Assembly (NCBI RefSeq): GCF_003589595.1 | Contig: NW_020654748.1 | Span: forward strand, 1,181,983 to 1,245,982 | DNA length: 64,000 bases | Direction of reading: 5' to 3' | DNA from: Hyposmocoma kahamanoa | Lineage: Eukaryota; Arthropoda; Insecta; Lepidoptera; Cosmopterigidae | Part shown: positions 56,665 to 64,000 of the stretch, one piece after another | How positions within the stretch are numbered: the stretch's first letter is position 1 | Layout: each line of letters begins with the position of its first letter | Translations under genes and position numbers: made by a program | The notes under the pieces: generated by a model | Seen by the model: only the letters and a program-made list of their open reading frames with translations | Database searches by the model: none | Told to the model about the DNA's origin: nothing

Positions 56665-56998
56665 TTAGCCTGTTCCACGATTTTGCCTTAAAACGGCTAC
56701 AGGCATAGGTGCAGGCATATCGAACTCTTCGACAATTGTTTTGGGATGCAAAGCACTGATGTTGTTATCTACAGTGTAAGTTCTCGGATGAGTTTGCGCT
56801 AAGGCAGGGGCAGTATTCTCCAGCCAGTCGTTGGAGTTGCGAAGGCGCTTTCGTCGCGCGACTTGTTTGTCGCGTAGATGTTGCAGCCGTGCGAGGTGGC
56901 CTTTGATCTGTTGTGGACTGAGTCCGGTGCGGCCCGAGTGCAAGATTTCGGCGTTATAGCGATACGAGCCTTCAGGGTCACGGCGGTTCCATTGATAT
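56665..56998 (-). CDS. lectin-like gene, terminal coding exon
   Basis: 334 bases after acceptor TGAATTTCCAG. It encodes GYQWNRRDPEGSYRYNAEIL, a basic helix (LQHLRDKQVARRKRLRNSND) and an end MPVAVLRQNRGTG with stop TAA at 56665-56667. No AATAAA lies close downstream; a candidate is at about 56368 on the - strand, inside the MITE at 56212-56568. Confidence 0.82.
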
Positions 56999-59900
56999 CT
57001 GGAAATTCAATATTAGTTGGTGAGTATAATATTCACGGAGGAATTGAAGCATTTGTAACGAAATTGTACATATGTAGCATAATGAACTTGGAAGACGCGA
57101 GTTTGTACGTTTTTTTTACAATTGACACAAAGTTCATTATTGAGCGGTATTCGCTTCCATTTCCTTCTGCGGTAATATAAATTGAGCCCAGTATTTTTAG
57201 AATAATGGTCCTCGAAAATGAGCATATTAACTAAATAGAAGCATAATACAAAAAAAATATAAATGAACTAGATATGTAAAAAGTAGTGTACTATTTCGTT
57301 TGTTTAATGCCATCCACATAATATGCTTATATATTATTAAATTATAAATTACTATTTAACCTGTATATACATACAAAAGTCAACGCAAAATTAGGTTTTA
57401 AATTTTTTTATGATACTGAGTGGCAGGACAGACCATGGACGGACAAGTCGTACGCCTGGTGGTAAGTGACACGCGTTTATTTTTTATACACAGGAAAATG
57501 TGTTACGCATTCTGCACCGCGGGCGATGACATGGCGGGGTTATGTGGGACTCTCTTCCGTTTATCCATCCTCGGAGGCCTACCCACTAAAAACCTGTGTA
57601 CGCACTCTCATCCGCCTGTGCCGGCACGTGGGATCCGGTTAAGTCTTGCCACTCACCCCGGTTGGGTAAGCGACACGCCTGTCCATAGCAGCTGCAGTGT
57701 CATTCAGAGCAACGCAGTAATACAACGTCAACGCTTGGCGGCAGGAATAGGTAAGGTGGCAGTACTTCCCTGGAATTACACTTGCACAAGGAGGTCTACC
57801 GCTGCAAATAAGTTCTATGGTTCTGACCACACTATACTAAGCCCTAAAAGTTTATCTTTAGATAAGAGCTTCGCAATTGACTTTGATTTGGCTGTAACAA
57901 AAAGATCCAAGCATAGAGCTGATGGCGGTAGCTGGTGACATAACAGAAATTTTTGGTAAGAAAAATATGCCGTAAATTGGAAACGATAAGTGATGGAGCA
58001 GACGTCAAGGCAAACGCAAGATGGACGGACGACCTGAGAAAGGTGACCAACAGCGGCTGAATGCGGGCGGCACAGGACCGAGAGAGTTGGTGTACTCAGG
58101 GAGGCTTACGTTACGTCCAGCAGTGGTCGCGTGTAAGCTGATGTCTGAATAGTAGAATTGGAAACTTGTACAGAGAAGTAGGTCAGTATCTTATGCTACA
58201 CTGCAGTGACCATAGTAATTCCCATTTCGTGAAAGAGTGTTATTGTCTCTACTAATCTTTGTTTGTGACTAAATGTATTGTAATTTGGATGGACGAATTG
58301 ATGTTGAACGTTAATAAAAAGGGAGATGTTTGTTGTTAGTTAACCAGAATTTATGCAACTAAAGTTTCGAGAACCCCACTAAAACTGTCGTTGGGTTACA
58401 AATGCTGACAAATATGTTATATATAATGCGACGTATGTTTGTTGCTATCTGCAAAGTATTACACGTGTGTTGGCATACTTTTGGTCAGTACTATTGTTTA
58501 CAGTTGCAATATAGTACTTAGGTTTACTACAAAATTAATATTCTATAACAACTTACCCAGGGAAAGGTCTTGTCAATCGTCTACGCGGTAATGGTCTCGA
58601 TCGCTTCCGTAGTTCATTCGGTCTTAGATCGTATGATTTCAAGTTACTTCTCAAAGAATTCCTCGAATGTGATTGTGGCCTTAGTCGTATGGGGCTCGGT
58701 TGGAGGTCGTAGGACTTCGGGTTCAGCATCGGGTTGGCGGTGACTTCGTTGTTTCTCGGGTCGTTGATTTCTCGGCTTATACTCGGCGCGGTTATTTCGT
58801 TGATCTTGCCCATACGCTCCCAACGTTTGCGTAGATCCTTCAACTTCGATTTGGGAACTTTGCGAAGCTTCGTTTGGCATATGTATTGGCGTGGTTCGAT
58901 GCAGCTGCGTGGTGCCCATCTGTAAATCGATGATATTAACGATTAGAAGCATCTCTGTTAAGTTAAATTAAAATTTCGCAACGACGATTTGAGGTGAGAT
59001 AATTTGAAAAGTCTTAGAGTCAATTACTAATTTTAATAAGCTGATTAAATATAAAATAACGGCTTTATTTGACACGCAAAACACACAAATTACAAACAAT
59101 CGATCACAAAAAAAAACAAAAATTTCAAATCGAAAAATGAAAAACATGTAAATAGGGTCCATGACTCAGCATTTACAGATTATGCTAATTCCACAGCCGT
59201 CGCTGTTGTTCTGCTATGGCCAGTCATAAAATGGAACACGATAATCAAACTATTAACTATTTAAATTAGTATAAATAACAGATTTAGGCACAAATCAATT
59301 AAATTTGATACAAATAACAATAGGTCAAAGAAAATAATCAAATTGAGTAATAATAACAATAATAATAGTGTGTCTTCACTGAAATAAAACTTGAGGCGGT
59401 AGGATTTCTGTGGCGTGTCGCTTTCAGTACAAATACAGAAAGCGAACCTGCTCGATACGGCACGTATTAATATAATAATAAAATATTTCTTTATTTAATT
59501 ATAATTAATATTAATTATAATTAATTTATATATTATTATTTTTTTTGTTTAAATGGGATGTTTGCTTACAAACTGTCCTTATAATTATATTGACTGAATC
59601 GCTTTCTATCTCGCAAGAAAAACCAATGTCAATGTCGTATTATGACAAAAAAATCATCTACTCAATTCTCGGCAAACAGAATTTGAATGAAATTGAATTC
59701 CGCCTCTACAATTTAAAAATTCAAAATTAATCTCTTAGGCCATAATAATCGCAATGAATTAATGTTCATATCTATCCCTGACTCTCCTCATATAAATGAC
59801 ACATCAAGTCGTGAAGCAGATTAGCTTAAATATCATCTGCTTAACAGTAAAACCGTTTAGCAGACAGAAATAAGTGATATTTTCCCAAATAATCTCCAAA

Positions 59901-62900
59901 TTATGTACCTGTTGTCAGAAAATCGCCATATTTCTCCAGATAATTATAGTTTCACGTGCAGAAAGATAGTGATTTTCTTTCCAGAGCTACATAAATTAAA
60001 GAGTTTTTGTTTATAATGCTACTTATGTGGTTTTACCTTTAAAAAGACAATATGTGACTAATCTTATCTAGGTTGTCAAGAATTAAGTTTCATAAGTGCG
60101 CGTTATCTCTTTTATTAAGATTCCGATTAACTATAGTTACATGCTGTCATAATATTGTGTACCGTAAACCAAGACATGTGTTAGCAAGTCCTGTATTTAA
60201 ACGCACGTATTTATTAGCGTACACAAATTTTTGCATCTAAATGCAAATACCTTCATTTGTATTCATAGTCCGCACTGAATTTCAAACTGAGTTTTAAAAA
60301 TGGAAGTTTATTTCTCGTTTGACTGACATTTCATAAGCGAACCATTCGTTCTTATAATCCCGAAATGAATTTATGGATGACATGGCCATCTGTTGAGTTT
60401 GGGGACCGAACAATGGACCGATACAACGGTTGCACCATAACACCGCAAATCGTATAATTTTATATTGGTTTCGAGGGATATAATATTGTTTAGAGACGTG
60501 GTTTCGGTCAAATGAACGAGGACTGTGTTGGTTTGTGTTTATTTTATAGGTTGCAGCGAAAGAGCTGGGCGCCAAGTGTGCTTTTTTTTTTAAAACAATG
60601 GTCATTGTAATCCATTGAGACTGCACTTGGATTATATTGCAATTATGAGAGCGGTTACACACAGTGTCTTACAGCAACGATGCAAAAGCGATGCAGTCGC
60701 TAAGCCTCTATCTTCACACACGCGCGGGCTTTTAAGCAGCGATGCAAGCGCGCGACTGCTTCGATACAAACACGCGATTGCATCGCTATACTTAGGATTT
60801 GTAGGCGTTTGTATCGATGCAATCGCCGTTTCACGTACGCGCGTTTGCAGCGCTGGTAAAGCCACCGTGTGTAACCATTTGTTGCTTACTAAAATTATTA
60901 TGAACATTAATGTGCATATCTTCGTTATACTACGCAAACCAATTATCTGGAATTTACACAGAAAATTACTTAATTTAGGATAACGCGACAAAATTGCTAT
61001 AAAATACAAACATTTTCAAACTTCAGTAAAACATAAAATGTAGAATCATCCTTTACAAATTAACGTGAGATTTTGACACAGTGAAATTTTAATTGCATTT
61101 ATTTCAAAGTCGATATTTTATGAAATAATTGTTTTTCCCAGTATAACAGCGATATCTTAATTTTAATCTCGTTCAATCAATTTAGTCTTAATATTAAATG
61201 TTAAATGCTAAGGATTTTTTTTTGTATGTCACATAATTAGTAGAGTATGCTATAGACGTGTCTCGCTATTGAAGATCAGAATATCAAAATATTGCAATAG
61301 CGGGCTTTACATAGACACTCTATCATGGGTGATACAGCAATCGTGCGCGATTGAGCTCATCAGTTGCGCGCGCAATCGCGCACTCGATCCTGCGCTATTA
61401 GCCTTTACACGGACACTCTTTCCGTTCTAACAACAACGAACACAATCAATCGCACAACAAATCGCGCGAAAGAACGTTGGCTTAAAAAAATTCAAACATG
61501 TAATCGCGCACGATTGCGCGTGTAAACTTTCCCGCGCGTAATCCTGTACGCTCTTTTTCACACGCGATAGAATGACTTTGTAAAGGGCAGGTGAATAGTA
61601 GCTCGATGGGAAGCCATTAGTCTTTACATTTAGCAATACTGCTAAATGTAAAGACACCAAACGTAGAAAATCCTGCCATCGACACCAGCACTATTAACGT
61701 TAACAGAAGTGCCGTTACTAGATACTAGAAGCATCCGCCGGCAGGGTTAAAAATTGGCATTGGCAGAATCACAATATGATTGATTGACAATTCATATTAT
61801 GAATTTTGAAACAAAACAAGAAATTGCGTTATATGAATTGTAAGAAACTCATAATATGAATTGTCAATTAATCATATGATTCTCCCAATACGGCCTTAAA
61901 ATCCCGAAAAATTGATGAATGATAATTTTATAAATGCATTTACTAGTAAAAAAAATGTGATTAGTGAATCAGATTAGATGCTGTCATCGCTTCTATTATA
62001 ACATTTGTACCACACTCTATAAATTGTTCCAGATTGTATTTCTAAGTATAGGATCAGTTTAGTGGCCCTTAACTATGTGGTCCCTCATCGCCCTTGGTCA
62101 TTCCGATTATTATTAAACACCGCCGCCATATGGGCTGCAATAACCTTGATGCCTTCATGATTACGAGAAGAATTAAGGACATTGGAAGGTCAAAAACGAA
62201 AGCTGGAATTAACGTAAAGCCATTGTAATCATAGATAAATAAAATATTCCATGTACGAATTGCTATAAAGTTGCTTTGTATCTTTTTCATTGAGATCTTA
62301 CAAGTTATGTCACCGGGTACGTGTGCCGATTTACATTTTACGTTATTGCAGTAATCGACATTGACATTATTTAACCAAATATTCTACTTTATGTTGCTCT
62401 GGAAGGACCAGAGGAAGGATACTTATCCGCTCACGCGATGCGCTCCTCCTACCGCAAAATGACGGCTATTTGGTTTCGGAAATTAGAAAAGCATTCAGTT
62501 TAAATACAAGTTTTTATAAATAAAAATTATTATTCTGCATTGCTAAATAAATACCCTCCGTACTACCAACAAAAACATCTCAAATAAAATGCAGTAATAC
62601 ACCGCAAATTCTGCACTTAAAAAGCACTAATGAAATTTTTGGTGTACTTGGATAAATATGATAATATTCCGTTTGAGTGGTTCTAACGTTTACCATAAAA
62701 TTACTCCTTAAAGTATAGTTTATAAACATTTATATTCAGGGTAAACTTAAAAAACGCTACTTACAGTATGTTTTCAATAAATAAACACCGAAATCACCAG
62801 CCCAAACAATACACACACAATTGTCGTGACGCATTTTTGAAGTTGTTTATTTTTTTTAAATGACAGACCCAGGCATTAAAAACTTTATGGTTTGCTAGAG

Positions 62901-63372
62901 TAGTTACCGAAATAGCAATTAATATTAGTTCTTTTACCTGTTATAACTTCGATATCCGATAAATCGGTATAAAATCATCACGGGGAACTCTAGGTGTGGT
63001 ATGCGTCTACGGCTGCATGTATCGCGTGAGCGGATAGTAAGAGATCTGACTCTCAAACAGTTGTTAAATAGAGGAGGCGTAAACTGGAATATTGATCTGT
63101 AAATTTCGTATTAAATCTAAAAAGGTCTCTGGCTAAAAACCACATAGAAGTAAATGGTATAGTTTAAATGGCATTCGGTTGGTCCGTTAATTGACCAACT
63201 CACCTGTAGAGAAGTTCAGGCATCATGGCGATGCAGTGGAACTGCAGCTCATCTGGAGACATTTTCTTCATCTTAGAGAATGACTGGTAATGCATAGTTC
63301 GTAATTCCCCGCCCCACTTCCACGCGCGCGCTGCTAAGTCGTAGATACCACCGATCCAGCGGCTGGTTCGAG
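56665..63372 (-). CDS. C-type-lectin-like-domain protein, 3' three exons (5' end outside window)
   Basis: Exons on the - strand: 63204-63372, 58557-58919, 56665-56998; 287 codons plus stop, canonical GT-AG ends and matching phases. The first two exons supply the C-terminal half of a C-type lectin fold: RWIGGIYDLAARAWKWGG, FHC, then RWAPRSC and RQYICQ, with the expected W-I-G, W-W, three Cys and YIC pattern. The calcium/sugar motifs (EPN or QPD, WND) are absent: the places read GELRTMHY and RWAPRSC, so calcium-dependent sugar binding is unlikely. After the domain comes a ~210-residue Lys/Arg-rich tail (SKLKDLRKRWERMGK; DLRPNELRKRSRPLPRRR) with dibasic sites. Extracellular location is expected from the family; the signal peptide would lie in the missing 5' exons. 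The exact family name is not recognised. Confidence 0.82.
57425..57800 (-). repeat. S2 repeat, inverted, with insertion
   Basis: AGTGGCAGGACAGACCATGG and ACAAGTCGTACGCCTGGTGG at the left; GCTTGGCGGCAGGAATAGG and GCAGTACTTCCCTGGAATTA at the right. About 130 bp of unrelated sequence lies between the halves. It is in the intron between the last two lectin-like exons. Confidence 0.6.
57990..58145 (+). pseudogene. RTE-type LINE 3' fragment
   Basis: The + strand reads RWTDDLRKVTNSG, a stop, then MRAAQDRESWCTQGG and YVQQWSRVS across a frameshift, the same conserved tail as at 6270-6695. It is dead and in the intron of the lectin-like gene. Confidence 0.65.
58557..58919 (-). CDS. lectin-like gene, exon with CTLD end and basic linker
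   Basis: 363 bases after acceptor CGATTTACAG; donor GTAAGTTG. It begins R-WAPRSCIEPRQYICQ (last two CTLD cysteines) and continues with a basic, Pro/Asn/Arg-rich linker containing a repeated K-SYDL-P motif (PKSYDLQPSPIRLRPQ; LKSYDLRPNELRKRSR). Two other open frames over the same bases are not the coding frame. Confidence 0.85.
58920..60650. other. intron of lectin-like gene, no recognised element
   Basis: AT-rich intron sequence including an ATTAATTATAATTAAT tract (59495-59540). A 122-codon frame on the - strand (60294-60662) has no recognised similarity. Confidence 0.4.
60653..60876. mobile_element. palindromic MITE, GGTTACACACAGTG ends
   Basis: The left end GGTTACACACAGTG complements the right CACCGTGTGTAACC. 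The interior carries many GCGATGCA/TGCATCGC motifs in both orientations. It is in the intron of the lectin-like gene. Confidence 0.7.
61300..61660. mobile_element. palindromic repeat rich in ATCGCGC motifs plus 15-bp hairpin
   Basis: GGCTTTACATAGACACTC and CCTTTACACGGACACTC are direct repeats; AATCGCGCACGATTGCGCGT pairs with CAATCGTGCGCGATTG-like arms. At 61621-61654 TCTTTACATTTAGCA faces its exact complement across a 4-base loop. Confidence 0.5.
61765..61884. mobile_element. small palindromic element, 120 bp
   Basis: AGAATCACAATATGATTGAT ... GACAATTCATATTATGA complements TCATAATATGAATTGTC ... AATCATATGATTCT. Confidence 0.6.
62427..63040. mobile_element. possible TIR element, TATCCGCTCACGCGAT ends
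   Basis: TATCCGCTCACGCGAT at the left and ATCGCGTGAGCGGATA at the right are exact 16-bp complements about 600 bp apart. No target duplication is clear and the interior is non-coding. Confidence 0.5.
63204..63372 (-). CDS. lectin-like gene, exon encoding the middle of the CTLD
   Basis: 169 bases after acceptor AAATTTCAG; donor GTGAGT. It encodes RTSRWIGGIYDLAARAWKWG, then GELRTMHYQSFSKMKKM and FHCIAMMPELLY. WIGG-x-DL and W-x-W are hallmarks of the CTLD long loop region. Confidence 0.85.
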
Positions 63373-63669
63373 CTGAAATTTTTAAGATAGAATATTTTTA
63401 GATTCTTTTTGAAAAATCAAAGTAGGAGGTAGCATTTTAAAGTCAGATTAGAAATTATTTGTGACAAAGCGACCGCTGTCATCGTCATCCCACCTTTTAT
63501 CACCCTTTTTTCTGGTTCGTGGCCACCTACTTTGAAATTTTGAATCGTTCTTAAATTCCTTTTCTTCGTCACTCTTACTTTTCTTCTTTCCGTCGCCACT
63601 AAATTTCCAAAGCGAGCACACGTGCTTAACTTCACATAAAATTCTGACTAGTTATACCATTGAAAATCA

Positions 63670-63923
63670 TGTAACCTAACTGCTTGTAATAATATTTGTA
63701 GCAAATACAGGCCCATTTGGGGTAAGTTCCTTTTTTACCATGTTCTGTATGTAATTTTAGTAGGGCGTTTTTATATGATTGTACCTGTGTTTATATCGTT
63801 ATTTTCTTTTGTTACAGCCTTTACGCCTGTTCTTTTCCCTTCCTGTATCTTTTATTTCTACCTTTTACAATAAATTCATGTTGGACCGAGCCTTGTGTTT
63901 AATTACGCGAGGCCCGCGTTACA
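63670..63923 (+). mobile_element. possible LTR-retrotransposon solo LTR
   Basis: 254 bp bounded by TGTAAC and GTTACA, with an AATAAA signal (63869-63874) followed by TTGTGTTTAATTACGCGAGG, a layout like the R-U5 part of Ty3/gypsy-type LTRs. No matching target duplication and no internal coding region are seen next to it. A - strand basic frame at 63415-63640 (GDGKKKSKSDEEKEFKNDSK) may be an unrelated or associated scrap. Confidence 0.35.
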
Positions 63924-64000
63924 TACTTTTGCAAAGTCAAATGTCAATGAGAGTAAAGTACTGCCTCATAGGAAGAACATTTGCTGGAAAAGAAAGAAAA

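Noticed and set aside
58553..58952. Alternative frames of 96-102 codons over the lectin-like exon
   Set aside because: One of them is partly the real frame from an internal Met, but neither alternative start is needed; splicing from 63204 to 58919 restores the CTLD cysteines in frame. The other frame has no domain.
60653..61009. Overlapping 122-125-codon frames on both strands
   Set aside because: They lie across a palindromic MITE with GCGATGCA repeats; the open frames follow from the repeat composition and have no similarity.

Overview
The window is AT-rich, intron-rich animal nuclear DNA packed with short interspersed repeats. Organism (inference): an insect, most likely a moth or butterfly (Lepidoptera). 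The reasons are the tRNA-headed SINE families, RTE/CR1/R1-type LINE scraps, many terminal-inverted-repeat MITEs, and three host genes with compact insect-like exons. No bacterial, organellar, CRISPR or operon structure is present.

Three host genes are supported by homology plus agreeing splice phases. (1) 669-3046, + strand: the last two coding exons of an eIF4E-family cap-binding protein; its 5' exons lie left of the window. (2) 3241-27536, - strand: a complete eight-exon RPGR orthologue (retinitis pigmentosa GTPase regulator, a ciliary protein). It has an RCC1 propeller, an acidic tail and a C-terminal CTIL prenylation box; every intron is phase 1 and the predicted protein is 726 aa. Genes 1 and 2 converge tail to tail, with stop codons 195 bp apart. 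(3) 56665-63372, - strand: the last three exons of a C-type-lectin-like-domain protein with a long basic tail; its 5' exons lie right of the window.

RPGR intron 1 (12993-27517) and the 29-kb intergenic stretch 27.6-56.6 kb consist largely of repeats, many nested. The most informative mobile family is a ~350-380 bp MITE present three times with perfect 8-bp target duplications. It carries a THAP-type zinc-finger first exon and so looks like a non-autonomous P-element-like transposon. Others are a hAT-like 8-bp-duplication family (short and long copies), three MITE families sharing AGGG...CCCT ends and TA flanks, a CR1-like LINE interrupted by another repeat, RTE and R1-type LINE ends, at least four tRNA-headed SINE families, and a ~280-bp repeat of unknown class with a dozen copies.

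The genes show no sign of a shared pathway. The arrangement is an ordinary chromosomal neighbourhood whose introns and spacers have been colonised by transposons. All family assignments come from reading motifs by eye; no database search was run.
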